Source: Absidia repens
Lineage: Eukaryota; Mucoromycota; Mucoromycetes; Mucorales; Cunninghamellaceae
Reading direction: 5' to 3'
Length of the DNA: 64,000 nucleotides
Assembly (NCBI GenBank): GCA_002105175.1
Contig: MCGE01000008.1
Location: 1,488,001 to 1,552,000, forward strand
The position numbers were made by a program, and so were the translations under genes. Positions 24,389 to 36,047 of this stretch are shown here, in pieces. Position 1 is the first letter of the stretch, and each line of letters starts with the position of its first letter. The notes under the pieces are model-generated. The model was not told the origin of the DNA and searched no databases. It was given only the letters and a program-made list of their open reading frames with translations.

Positions 24389-26285
24389 ATATGGTATAGT
24401 ACATGTCATTTGATACGCATTGTATATTATTTGTTTTGAATAGAATTACCTTACTATTTCAGCAATGGAAATGACGACAATGATGAAGGACTTATGGTAC
24501 AATGTGATCAATGTGAAGTATGGCAACACTGTAAATGCGTGGGACTGGAAGAAGAAAAAGATATACCTGATCAATACTATTGTGAACAATGTCGACCTGA
24601 AAACCACAAAGCTGTCAAAACTACACATGGAAGAAGGTAATCCTCCCTCCATACGGAAAGAAGAAAACTTTACTTATCAATTTTTCTTTTAGGTACAAGC
24701 GATTTTACAACTCCCTTGGATTTGCACAAGGTAAGACTATTGATGTGGATCAGAAAATATTGCTTATTCCGGGATTAACGATTTCTTAATTATTATTATT
24801 ATTTTTAAAAAAACAGGTACAGTCCAAGATCATCAGCAGACTACTAAATCGACAAAACGAAGGAAAAAAGCTCCTGAAGCCTCTACACCTCGAAAATCGT
24901 CTCGTCAGTCTTCAACTAGGCGAATGGATATTTCATCAGCGGCGTCTCAAACTGGATCCAATAGAACTACAGCTCAATCCTTATCACCAATACCAAGCGA
25001 TAGCACAGATACGGAAGGGGTTTGGCTCTCAAACGGAAAGTCTTCCGCAACGGTGGTGGCAGTGTCCGATAGAAACCCAATAACAGATGCAGATGAAACA
25101 ACAACAGCAGTAGCAGCAACAGCAACGATGACAACATCAAAACGGCCAAGGCGATCGGTCTATTCCCCTGTGGCTGACTCTCTTATTGAATCCGCTTCTG
25201 ATTCCCCTTCACCTACTTTGACTCGACGAAAGAAACCAAACTCCCAACCAACTGTTACTACTGCTAGTGCTGCTCCGGTCATCGTTACAACAACAACTTC
25301 AACAACGTCATCGTCATCAACACACAACGTCCATGTACCGACATCCTTACCATCATCTTCATCAACACCACATACTGTCACATCACCCTCTACTGGAACA
25401 AAACGGACCTCTTCTTCCTCGTCATCGTCTTCTTCTACATCGGTGTCTTCTCCGTCAAGGAATGCGCAAGGTCGATTTTATAAAAATGCCGTGGACTCCC
25501 GGTCATCAACACCTCACCCTACTACAGCAACAACAACCGCTACCCCTCTCTCCACCCCGCCAATTTCGACTCGTGGTGATGAGGCGACAAGTTACTGGAA
25601 CGAAGACGGATTGCCGCAGCGGGAAAGCTCACCACCAGCTAAAATCAAGTACCCTAGCTCAAAGATGACCATGGCGGATATGAACAAACGGGCCAAACAA
25701 ATCATGGATCATTTGGACAAGATCAAGTCGACACTTCAGCAACAGCAACAAAAAGACAATAGTACGCAGGCAGCAGCAACAGCCGGAAATGACAAGACTA
25801 CGGGAACAATATCAAAACCAGCAGTAAATGATAGTCAACGAGTACAACAAGGTGATACTCCTCCAGCTACTATTACCACTACTACTGTCGATCATACATC
25901 ATCGCCAATGAACCTGGATACCACTTCACAACCAATGGAAGAGACCCCCAATAACGATGATGACGAACAACAACGGCCCCGGTCCTTATCAACATGCTCC
26001 GTTTCATCGTCCATCAGCTCAGCATCGACGTTGCCGCTTTTACTTGACGATGACGATTCATCCTTCCAATCGTCGTTATTATTATCAACTTCACCTACTT
26101 CGCCCTTACCCCTGGATAAGTTATTTGATCGAAACAACGGCGATGACAATCAACAGCAGCAACAACATCAGCATGAACAGGAATCCTCGCTGGATATGAT
26201 GGATCGTGTCTATCGAGAACTATTGAAATTCCAAAGAAAATTCGGCGGGGTATTACAAGTCCAACAAGCTTCTTCAGTCCGATGA
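23941..26285 (+). CDS. PHD-finger protein, Cti6-like
   Basis: Probable chromatin reader of the nucleus. Five exons (23941-23944, 24062-24313, 24444-24636, 24693-24730, 24817-26285) give 651 residues. The PHD finger (about residues 80-140) has [26 protein letters not shown] and [11 protein letters not shown], i.e. a Cys4-His-Cys3 zinc pattern with the aromatic Trp of histone-H3K4-methyl readers. This sequence style (dense CDQCxxWQH...YYCEQCRPE) recalls Cti6 of the Rpd3L deacetylase complex. The rest is low complexity, rich in Ser, Thr and Gln, with basic patches KRRKKAPE and a helix near 585-600. The first coding exon is only four bases, chosen for a perfect TGCTAAC branch site and AG acceptor; starting at a later in-frame Met is the alternative. 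Confidence 0.78.
24340..24388. repeat. (GT)n microsatellite in PHD gene intron
   Basis: About 20 GT units lie within the second intron of the PHD-finger gene, followed by a GTGCGTGTATATG tail. Confidence 0.9.
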
Positions 26286-27700
26286 TCACCTTTTTTTAAG
26301 CCCCGCATCCCTCTTCGTTTTTTTATTGTTTATTATTAGTAGTGTTAGTGTTTGTTCGTGTTAGTGTTTGTATATTCGTTTTTTGTTTTTTGTTGTTGTT
26401 ATTTTTATTTTCATTATTCCTTTAGTATAGTTCTAGCGGAAATGATTTAGAATAGATTTCAGTAATATCCCCAAAAAAGAAACCTAATAAAAGAATATAT
26501 TTATTTGATCTCTTTTTAGTGTCTTTTTTTTTTATTTTTTTTTTGATGGATGGATGAATGGGTGAATGAGTTGAATTCAATTTTGCTTGGGAATGGCATT
26601 GTGCGACATTTGACATATGCAAAATAAAATAACTCCACTATGGACCCGGCAGAAAAGATGTCTTTGTGTGAAAAGGGAAAAAGAAATTTGTTTTGTTTTG
26701 TTTATGCTTCTATAAATGTTTTTTTTTTACACTAATTGGATGTTTTTACTATTTATATAGGGGATAATCATGATCATGGGCATCAAAAAAGGTCATGGTT
26801 TGTCATCAAAGACGCAAACGAGTATTATTATTTTTTCTTATTTTAGTGGTTTTATTATATTCAATCGAGTCCTTTTTTTTAAAAACATTTCTGTCTATCG
26901 TACATAAAAGTTGGTCTTGTACCACTTCGAACTCACATGTTTTGCTGAAAAAAAGGATCGCCAAGTATTATTATTACCTGGCATTAGCTTCGCCCCTGAT
27001 GTTTTTATTTGATAATCATTTAAGCGCCGAATGAATGCTATTGGACCTTCCAGACTGGTCGAAATAAAGATAGGCCAGTCTGTCCTCTCCTTAGGTTTGT
27101 CTTTTTTTAGAAACAGAAAAGATGGTTATTTACCTGGTTCATTTTTCTTTTGGGAGATCCTTTTTTTTGTCGGTGGAGAAAGAAAAAAAAAGCATGGGGA
27201 CATATTATTTTCTGCCTTTTTTTTTGATAACTAATTTATATATCGGGCAACAAGCAAGTTGTAGTCAAAACAGAAAAGAACTTGGTGCATCGATTATCAT
27301 TTGAAAAAAGGAAAAGAAGGTTTTTTACTAAGGTCAGACTTTTAGACTAATTTATGAATATCATTTATGGGTTTCATTTTTCTGTTATGGGCCTTTATTT
27401 TTCTGTGTTTTGGAACTAAATGGCTCTTTTATATTTTTTAGTGCCTATTTTGTATCTATTTTTGATTTTTTTTTTTTTTTTCCCTCCGTTTGGCTCTAGT
27501 GGGTATTTCACCCCCTAAAAATAGTGAATCTCCGCTTGCGTTGAAAAATTATAAAGGGGAAATTTATGAGACAGGTATAAGATTTTTTGATTCTTCTTTT
27601 TTTCTCTTTCTTTTTCTTTTTTCTCTCCATCCTCTCTACATTCCTTACTTTTCTTTTCTTTTCTTTATTCTTCATTCGCTAATCAATAACAACAACAACA
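26286..27700. other. Gene-poor AT-rich region upstream of chitin deacetylase
   Basis: No gene is supported in 1.4 kb. AATAAAAGAATATATTTATT near 26486 is a likely end signal for the preceding gene. Poly-T runs are frequent. A small inverted repeat CAGACTGG...CCAGTCTG occurs at 27051-27082. The final 100 bases are T/C-rich with an AACAACAACAACA leader right before the ATG, typical of a strongly translated fungal mRNA. Confidence 0.5.
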
Positions 27701-29251
27701 ATGGTTTGGAAATATCAAGCAGCCATTATGACCTTGGGAATGACCGCCCTCGGTGCCCACGCTATCACCACCAACTACACCAGCACTGTCGATCCCACCA
27801 AACTCAACATTCCCAATATCGAACAAACCACCTCTCATGATGTTGTAGCTCAATGTAAATACTATCAACCTCCCTTCACTCTCGATAAGGCTGCTTGGCC
27901 CAACAGCTGGGAAATTGCCACTTCCAACGGTATGAATACCTCTGCTGAATATACTGCTCTTTACAACTCGATTGACTGGACTAAGGCCCCAGCCAATGTG
28001 AAGCAAAAGACAAAGGGTCCCGATGGTGCTCTTAACCTCCAAGGATACGATACTGCTAATGATCCCGATTGTTGGTGGTCTGCTTCTCAATGTACCAAGC
28101 CTAAAGCTCAAGGTGTCAATGCTGATATCGTTAACTGTCTTGAACCAAACACCTGGGGTCTTGTAAGTAATAGGGAGGGATGAACAAAAAAAAGTAAATT
28201 GGTGTGTGTGTGTGCCTGGATGGGTGGGTGGGTGGAAAAAAGGAGGGCAGTCCTATAAGAAAAAAAAAAGGAGCCATGTTTCAACCAATTTACTCTTTTG
28301 TCATTTAAACTCATGATTTGTTTTAATTGATTGATATAGACTTACGATGATGGTCCCAACTGCTCTCACAATGCCTTCTATGACTTCTTAGAACAAAACA
28401 ACCAAAAAGCATCCATGTTCTACATCGGTTCCAACGTCATTGCTTGGCCCTATGGTGCTATGCGAGGTCTTAAGGATGGACATCATTTAGCAGGTCACAC
28501 CTGGTCCCATCAATGTAAGTAAAAACAAAGCAAAACAATGATCATGTTTTATATTTTTGTGTACTAACCAATGTGCTTGTTATATTAGTGATGACCACTT
28601 TATCCAATCAAGAAGTGCTTGCCGAACTTTACTACACTGCCAAGGCTATCAAATACGTTACTGGTGTCACTCCTCTCTACTGGCGTCCTGTAAGTTTCAA
28701 AAACTCTTAAACATTTTGGATTCTTATACTTACCCGCAACCAATTTATTTTAGGCTCAAGGTGATTTGGATGATCGTGTTCGTTGGATCGCTTCTCAATT
28801 GAACATGACCGCTATTCTATGGAACTTGGACACTGACGACTGGGCCGCCAACACCATGCCTGGCGTCACTCCTGAAACCGTTCAACAAAACTACAAGAAC
28901 TTTATCCAAATGGGCAGCAACGGTACTTTCAACACTGTTGGTAACATTGTTTTGTCCCACGAAATCAATAACATGACCATGGACTTTGCTATGCAAAACT
29001 ATCCCGAAATCAAGAAGAACTACAAGCATATCGTCGATGTCGCTACTTGCATGAACTTCACCAACAGCATCTATATCGAAAAGTCCATCACTTACCCTAC
29101 CTTTGATCAATTGGTGAACCAAAACGCCTCTACTGCTACCGGCTCTGGTGTCTCCCCTGGTGCCTCTGGTTCTTCCATGGGTACTCAAACCACCGTCAAC
29201 GGTGCTCTCTTCATCGCTGCCTTGTTTGGTGTTGTTGCTTCCCTCTTCTAA
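27701..29251 (+). CDS. GPI-anchored chitin deacetylase (carbohydrate esterase 4)
   Basis: The enzyme removes acetyl groups from nascent chitin to give the chitosan that dominates Mucorales walls. Four exons (27701-28162, 28340-28514, 28589-28689, 28754-29251) give 411 residues. A signal peptide (about 1-21, ending AHA) precedes the NodB domain: motif 1 TYDDGP (Asp157/158), motif 2 HTWSH (His207, His211, metal ligands), motif 3 RPAQGDLDDRVRW, motif 4 WNLDTDDW and motif 5 IVLSHEI. A Ser/Gly/Thr-rich stretch and a hydrophobic C-terminus (GALFIAALFGVVASLF) predict a GPI anchor. Several N-glycosylation sequons (NYT, NMT, NGT, NAS) are present. Motif 3 has Ala-Gln where I expect Pro-Tyr/Phe. It is flanked downstream by a tandem repeat. 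Confidence 0.95.
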
Positions 29252-29349
29252 GCAACCTTTCCCTCCTATTCCATCCTCCTCCTCCTCCTTTTTAGCTTAT
29301 AGTTTCCTCTCGCTTATTTTTTCCTCTTCCTCTCTCTCTTTCTATCCCT

Positions 29350-29509
29350 TAGTATAGTTTTTGTGAATCAATGATTTTCAAATAGATCCCTTTTTATTCC
29401 ATTTTTTTATGTTTTTTAATGTTATCAAAAATATATTATATTTCACACTATATCCGGCTATTACAAACCTTGTGTGTGTTGGTCTATTATGAATCAGTTA
29501 TTTTCAAAT

Positions 29510-29546
<37 letters not shown>

Positions 29547-29720
29547 GTGATCAAAAATATATTATATTTCACACTATATTCGACTATTACAAAACTTGTT
29601 TGTAATGGTCTATTGTGAATCAATTATTTTCAAATTAATAGACTTTTTTTTACTGCGTTCAAAAATAAATTATATTTGACACGATATTCGTCTTCCAGTT
29701 TGTTTTTTACAAAATGTGTG
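29350..29720 (+). repeat. 127-base tandem repeat downstream of chitin deacetylase
   Basis: Three successive units start with GAATCARTKATTTTCAAATAGA at 29364, 29491 and 29617 (spacing 127 and 126), then a poly-T tract, TCAAAAATATATTATATTTCACACTATAT-like text and a C-rich short tail. The poly-T tract has expanded to over 30 bases in the second unit. Confidence 0.8.
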
Positions 29721-30202
29721 TATATTTGTGTGTGCGTGTGTGCGTATATGTGTGCCTGTATAGGTGTGTCAGATGAATGCCATTGTTTTACTGTTTAATT
29801 TATTTTTTCTCGGCCCTTTAAATTAAATTCATTTATTCCGTATAGTCCCATTTTGACTCTAGACTCTGTTTTATACAATATTATCGCCTCATATCGTCAA
29901 TTGCGCGCACCCTTTCTCTTTTTTGAAGTTCCACTGAAGATGACAACCCGAATCCTTTTGATTTTACGACTGTGCGTGTCCAAAATCTTTCATGCCCAAA
30001 CATATTCATTTCTCATGCTCTGTCCCCCTTTTTTCTCCGTAAAAGATCATAAAATATAAAATAAATGAAGCGATTTTATTGTTTTAAGATAGTTCAAAAT
30101 GATGGTAATATAATAATAGTGATGTGAGTGGGGGGGAGAGTAGATGTAGCACAAAACAAATGAAGAATGATAGAACTAAATAATATATACTAAAGATATA
30201 TA
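29721..30202. other. Intergenic stretch between chitin deacetylase repeat and ELMO gene
   Basis: TG-rich simple sequence (29715-29770) and a reverse-strand TTTATT signal near 30060-30080 that could end the ELMO-gene transcript. No gene seen. Confidence 0.45.
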
Positions 30203-31966
30203 CTATTCACTAGCTGTAGATTGAGGCGCGACTCGATGGTGTAAATTGTTGTCACTGTCTGTATGTTTGATTTCGTTCTGTTCCTTGGAATTTTCTTGAT
30301 CACTTTGTTGCTGTTGTTGCTGTTGTAGAAAGACAGACAATGGCATCAAGTCTTGAGTCAGAATTTGACCATGAATGGTTTGTTTGAATGTCTTGAATGT
30401 TTGTTCGAAGTCCATCACTGTTAATCTTGGGTTTTCATGACTGACCCAATAATCGTTGAATGTGGTGTACAAAAAACCTGAGATACAATAGAAAATATAT
30501 ATATATGAGATATGTCAGTTGTCGGATGTTCCATTTTATATAAGAATGGAATGAAAAAGGAAATCACTTACAGTATAAGTCTTGATAGGTGCTGTAATTA
30601 ATCCCATATTGGAAAAGGTAGTGCTGTAACTGCTTGGTTCGCAAAATTTGGATGGCGAATTGAGAAATGTTGATGCCCACAATAGCAAAAGGATACCTAC
30701 CATACAATACGGAAATATACAAAAAAAAAAAAAAAAAAAAAAAAGTAAGTTATGCTAACCAATGTACCACTCATGTGCTCTTACTTACCACGAGATAGGA
30801 TGCTGGGAGCTGATGAAAGTCCGTTGAGAGGCATCAGGGTAAGTTTTTGCATAATACACCAAATCATCCAATCCCTGCATTCCCATCCCCCTGAAATCAG
30901 ACGCAGGATCATTGCCTTGGAATCCAATGTCACCCCATTGTCTTGTCAACCTTGCCTCTAATTCTGTACCCGGCATCAAACAAGTCCATAACTGGATAAA
31001 CAGAAAAAAAAAAAATTGAAAATCAGAGACATAACACATTTCTTGTTTGCTTTCGCTTACCTTGAGTAGTTTCTTTTCATGAACTTGATTTGTCGAGTCA
31101 AACTTGGTATGGGCCCGTTCGTTAATATCACGTGTCAATTGGTAAGTGGCAGCAATTCGTGTTAAACATCCTCGTAGTACACGCGCTTCAGGGCTTGACA
31201 AAATAAGGAGATGCAAATCAGACTTTTGGTTCTCCAACCACAACTGTATCATCTGCTTACCTTGAAAGAGTACCAGGGAACCCCTTTTTGCGTAAAATCG
31301 ATTGTGTCAAATCATCAATCAAGCAGTTCTTGGATTCCAATTGTCGTCGTTCCATCTATCAAAGAAAAGAAGGAGAGAGAGAGAAAAAAAAAATGATAAA
31401 TTAAAAAAAAAAAAAAAAAAGGAAGGGGGTTTGAAGGGGAGAGGGGGGGGGTAGATATGCCTGTGACGTTTTGTAACTTTACCGATAGTTTAGTTGAGTA
31501 AAGAATAGAGCGATCTAAACATAATGAAACAAGTTAGAGTTAAATTTCGTAAGAATGTTCTACTTTTGACGTCAGAATTACCAACTTTGAATACCACATC
31601 CGCTGGAATGGAGAATGTTGAAGAAGATGCCTTTTTGAGTTGCTGAGGTCGTCGTTGCTTCGTTGGTTTCAAGAGAGGGATTACATCACTGACTTCGCCT
31701 ACTTTTTCGTCACTGTCATTGTCGTCAGTATCTTGGCTGTCATCGCTATCATTGTCAAGGCTGCCGTCATTGCTGGTATCGAGGGGGTCAAGGTCGTCGT
31801 CGTTAATGTCAGTCCAAGGCAGTTCTTTCGCCGCACCTGCACATATACGGTACAACTCGGTAGTCCTTGTCGTCAATCGAAATAAATATTTAAAACACTT
31901 GTATAAGCATAATAAGAAAGGAGATTGGTATATTTTACTAAATGCGAGAAACATATACCACTCCAT
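30203..31966 (-). CDS. ELMO domain-containing protein (ELMOD type)
   Basis: ELMOD proteins act as GTPase-activating proteins for Arf and Arl2-type small GTPases. Seven exons on the reverse strand (31966-31582, 31514-31483, 31355-31261, 31193-31061, 30991-30789, 30696-30572, 30477-30203) give 415 residues. The ELMO core is clear: LWTCLMPGTELEARLTRQW, then WGDIGFQGNDPASDFRGMG with the GAP-critical Arg of the DFRG motif, GLDDLVYYAKTYP, HPISWYPFAIVGINIS and a C-terminal FNDYW helix. The first 40 residues are hydrophobic/aromatic (as in ELMOD2) and the next 60 are very acidic (Asp/Ser-rich). A Gln run near the C-terminus is poly-Q. I chose the downstream ATG at 31966, since the codon before it is TTG. 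Confidence 0.92.
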
Positions 31967-33180
31967 CAATCAAAAATAAAACAAAAGGGGAGAAACAATG
32001 ACAAAAAAAAAAAAAGAAAAAAAAAGGACATCTTTCTAAAAAAAAAATTGGGCCATGTGAAATTGAATAGGTGGGCTGGAGTTGAAAAAAAGGGACAGCA
32101 AGCTTACAGTAATGAGGTCTTAAAAAAAGGACCTCTATTTGTTGTACATTCTTCTTAAATTCCCCTTTTATTATAATTAAATGTTAAACGTCCTATTGTG
32201 TAGCTCAGACTACCATGTGTTGACTTTACAGCCCTTTTTTTTTTAGAAATAACAATGAAATACTGGGTTATGCAAAGTACATATTTGAAGTATCATATAT
32301 GGATGGTATAGAGCCTATTTGAGTAATATTTTGTTTACGCCAGACACAGCCAGGGAACTTGTCACAACGGCAAGATACTCCATCCAAATACTCTTGTAAT
32401 CACTTACCCGTCACATGTCCGCCAGCTCATATAAATTCAACCCCCCCAATTTAATCGTTGGGCCCGCCGAACAAGCCTTCTACACCAGCTAGAATTCAAT
32501 AAAACAATACATGCATAGCCCTATTAACCGTCTAAACCAGAGATAGGCATTAAACATACTCAGAACAGCATTCTCATAACTTCCAAACCAAGAAAACCAT
32601 AATAAAACATACACGGTGACCCTGAAAGTGTACACATTTTTCGGGCAAGTCTCAGGACACTCCCCACTTTGCACTCCCAGATTCCAAAAAATGCGGGATT
32701 AAACTGATTTATTAGTTAGATGACATATAATCCTTTCAAGTTAACAAATGAAAAAGATGTACAGGTGTCTATTTCTTTTTATCGTTGCATGTATCATGAT
32801 ATGAAGTGTATGTTAATGTAATTACTTTTCCCTGTATATTATCTATAGCATCTCATCGGTTTATCATCATGTTGTTTTAATCCAGCTTGCTACAAAGCTC
32901 CCTTTTAATTGGATTTTGGCTTCCTTTCAAAAAATATTTGCTCATAGCCTTGAACAAGAGAATGACACCTTATTTTCAAGTGTATATATGTGAGAGAGAA
33001 AATCTGGCCTGGGTCGATTGTGATTGAACACCTGCTTTCTCCACAAAAATTTACAATGTGCTTTAACTATTACATTTTTATGCTTCCATCATTGTTTATT
33101 TTTCAATGCGTTCGTCCCTTCTTATTTTCTTAGTCATCCGCCATGGCCGTTTCTCCACAAGAGCCACCTAAAAAACTACA
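31967..33180. other. Gene-free interval upstream of the ELMO gene
   Basis: No gene is supported. The segment at 32640-32690 (CACTCCCC..TTTGCACTCCCAGATT) resembles 3213-3240, hinting at a second, decayed dispersed element. The rest is AT-rich with scattered poly-A/poly-T. Confidence 0.4.
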
Positions 33181-34410
33181 TTTCAAATCCCGCCCACGTG
33201 AAATTCATATTTACTCCCAATTTTATTTTTCGCTCTCTGCCTTTTCTTTTCTTTTCTTTTCTTTTCTTTTCTTTTCTTTTCTTTTCTTTTCTTTTCTTTT
33301 TTTCTTTGATTCCTCACAATTGTAATTCCTATGGGGTTGTAGTGGACTTAGATCAGTGTCAGGTTTAGTTTAGAAGCGTTTTTAGCTCAGAGATTACAAT
33401 ATGCATGGGGAACCTCTTTCATTTTGGATTCAGGATTTAGAATAAACCTTTAGTTGGATTTTTGAAGAGCCTTCATTAGCTTAGTTTAGTGTTAGTGAGT
33501 CATACTTTGTATCAACATCTCAATAAAATATGTCTTTTCTTTACATGCTTTCACGACAAATGTCCCATAACTCCCTCATGTCTTTTACAGTAGATCTTTT
33601 TTTTTTTTTTTTTTTTTTTTTACTAGCGTCTCCTTTTTTAATTAGTGTAGACTCATGTTGAGCCTCAATAGTAAATATTCCTCCAGTGTTTATTACACCT
33701 TGTGTAGTATATTAAATATATTTTTGCGAACACGCCTTTAGATTAGAGCTGACCATTCCTCTAACATCCCATTAGTCCCCGTCTCACATATACTACGTCC
33801 ATTAGATCCTCCCATTAGATCTCTTGTGACAAATGAACCTCTCGTCTTTGGTTTAGTAACCATGAATATACTTCAATAAAATATGTATTTTTCTTAGTTA
33901 TCCATCCTATGACTCATATGATAGTGAGAAATATCGTTACTGTTGATTTTTCTGAGCGACTTATCGCCCACCTGCTTTTTTCTAGTTCACCCACCTTGTC
34001 AGCTTTTGCTCACCCACTTCAAACCCAAGCGACTGGTTGGTAGTCTTGGATCATTGAAATGTAGGAATATTATTGTTCTACCCATGAATACTAATGAACC
34101 TAGGTTATGTCACCAGTGTAATCTTCCCTATAAAACATCGTAGTCTTCACTTGACTAAACATGATGTGTGTATATCGTCAGTTCATTGTTTTTATTACGA
34201 AGGGCATAATAATGATAAGAAACCTCACCCCCATGATAACACAAACAAAAATTACCCGGAGCTTTGCGGAAATGCCCATCAAAGTGCAAAATAGTGTAGG
34301 TATCAACACCCGCACTGAATTTCTCGCCCGTCTAGCCCACCCCCCCCCACACACACACACACATACACACGTACAAAAGTTGCAGTTGAGGAGTTGCCAA
34401 TGAAAGCATA
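33181..34410 (+). repeat. Dispersed repeat, copy B (forward)
   Basis: Starts with TTTCAAATCCCGCCCACGTG, followed by a (CTTTT)n pyrimidine array (33236-33310), the shared AGATTACAATATGCATGGGG and AACCTCTTTCATTTTGGATT block near 33390-33432, and CAATAAAATATGTC motifs near 33520 and 33873. Its last few hundred bases match the other copies less well, so the 34410 edge is approximate. No long open frame. Confidence 0.8.
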
Positions 34411-34790
34411 AAAATATGGTCAGGGTTTAAACCCGTCTCATCAAAACCCGCACTTCGACAACAACAATAACGTCTCTTGCACCCAACAGATCTTTTTTTT
34501 GTTTAAGCGTTGGATTGTCTAAATCCCGTATAATTCATTATTTTTTTGAATTTTGGCAGTGCAAAATGAGGGTGTCCCTAGCCTTGTCCCATTTTTCATT
34601 TGGAATTGGACAGTACTTTTTTTTTTTTGCTGTTCCTAGTGTGGACTACCCGACTATAAAATAAGGACAAGTATACACATATGACAGTATGACATCAAAG
34701 ATAGTATTTATTAATTCATAAATATAAAACAAAAAACAAAATCGGGGGGGGGAAATGGTATAACTATTCGAATAGTGTCAAGTGTGTATT

Positions 34791-35195
34791 CTAATATCTA
34801 TGTAGCCTGAGTTGTATTCCACTGATCGGATGTTGTTGCTGTCGTCCACCACCAGCACCAGCGCCAGCACCGGCCTCCATTGAGAACGTCTCCAATTCTA
34901 AATGAATATAAAAAAATAAATAATAAAGCTTAGATAGAATCCTGGGCCTTCACGTTGCGCCATGTCCTCTTTACTCCTCCCCCCCTCCTTTTTTTTTTTT
35001 GGTTCTTACCATGACAGGATCCTATTCCTTTTTCCTGCATGATCGTCACTAATGAGAGTACGTCTGAAATAGCAGGATCCATCCCAACAATTGTCACCAC
35101 CGCATGCATTTGAAGACACCTTTCGATCTAATGAAAAAAAAAAAAAAAAGTTGTCAATCACCACCCTCTGCTGCTGCTTGGTTTTCGCCAGCTTC

Positions 35196-35226
<31 letters not shown>

Positions 35227-35901
35227 TACCCATGCAATATAGCGTTCATAACCATGAATAATCGTATTTTTCAATGCAAGAGCGCCGGGCATCACATGCA
35301 CAGGATCAATCGTTTGGTCAATGGTGATAAAACTTGTCGCTGGTTCAAGTTCGTTAGGATCGGTGGCTACTGACGCTGCTGCGGTGGTAGTAGGAGTAGT
35401 AGCTGTGTGTGATGATGATCGTCGTTGATTTTGCGCCGGTTTTGCTTGACGTGATGATTTCTTTTGCTGCTGGTGATGGTGGTGGTGATCCTGCTTTTGT
35501 TGCTGCTGTGTGGTTGTGGTTGTAGTTGTTGTTGTTGTTGATGATGAAGTTGTTGGCGTCTTTTGCTTTGATGAGTGTTTCCGTCGAGAACCCGAAGCAT
35601 GATCGTCATGCTGTTGAGATGTAGAACTTGTAGTCGTTTTGGTAGAGCTCTTCCTACGGGATCCTTTGGCTTGATCGGTAACAGCAGTATCTAGCTTGGT
35701 TGTTACATTAGCTGGCGTTGCATGAGAAGCCGGCTTGTGTTTTCTTGGCTTGTTGCTAGCGCGGTTGCTGGTTTTATTGCCAGGTTGTTCGTTTGGTTTT
35801 ACTGATGATGTTGCTTTACTGGTATCATCGGACGACGAAGGATTTGTTTGTGGGGGTTTGGTGAGTGCTGGTTTGAATTCAATAGCTCCAGGATTAAGCA
35901 T
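34791..35901 (-). CDS. Alba-like domain protein with long basic low-complexity N-terminus
   Basis: Not firmly recognised. Exons on the reverse strand 35901-35230, 35127-35010 and 34897-34791 give 298 residues. The first about 190 residues are Ser/Thr/Lys/Gln/His-rich and basic, with poly-T, poly-Q and poly-H runs. The C-terminal 100 residues have the order expected of an Alba fold: a strand with PVHVMPGALAL, helix NTIIHGYERYIAWIERCLQM, strand AVVTIVGM, helix DPAISDVLSL and VMQEKG, then SCHELETFSMEAG and a final ISGIQLRLHR strand. Alba-fold proteins bind RNA or DNA (for example RNase P/MRP subunits). The start is uncertain: an upstream in-frame ATG at 35994 would add 31 residues if a possible intron is retained. 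Function is inference. Confidence 0.6.
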
Positions 35902-36047
35902 GACTGGAAGGAAAAATGTCAAAACCGTATCCAGTTTTTTTTTTTTTTTTTGTTTCGCTGACCTGCATCGCCATATAATTTGGAAGTCCGTCATTTTTTG
36001 ATTTTTTTTTACTCCCTCGATTTTATTTTTTACCCTTCTTTCATTTG

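Noticed and set aside
27051..27082. CAGACTGG/CCAGTCTG inverted repeat as a terminator or operator
   Set aside because: Only 8 bases with a 16-base loop in AT-rich DNA; no context or second copy to support a function.
26764..27300. Hydrophobic open frames upstream of chitin deacetylase as a membrane protein gene
   Set aside because: They derive from T-rich DNA; no splice-linked continuation, no family pattern, poor start contexts.
33236..33310. (CTTTT)n array as a stand-alone regulatory tract
   Set aside because: It lies at the same place as the pyrimidine spacer of the dispersed repeat and is explained as local expansion within copy B.
35902..35994. Upstream coding exon of the Alba-like gene
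   Set aside because: Splicing at the visible GTCAGC donor shifts the frame into a stop; unspliced it reads through a Lys run. Left as a start uncertainty.
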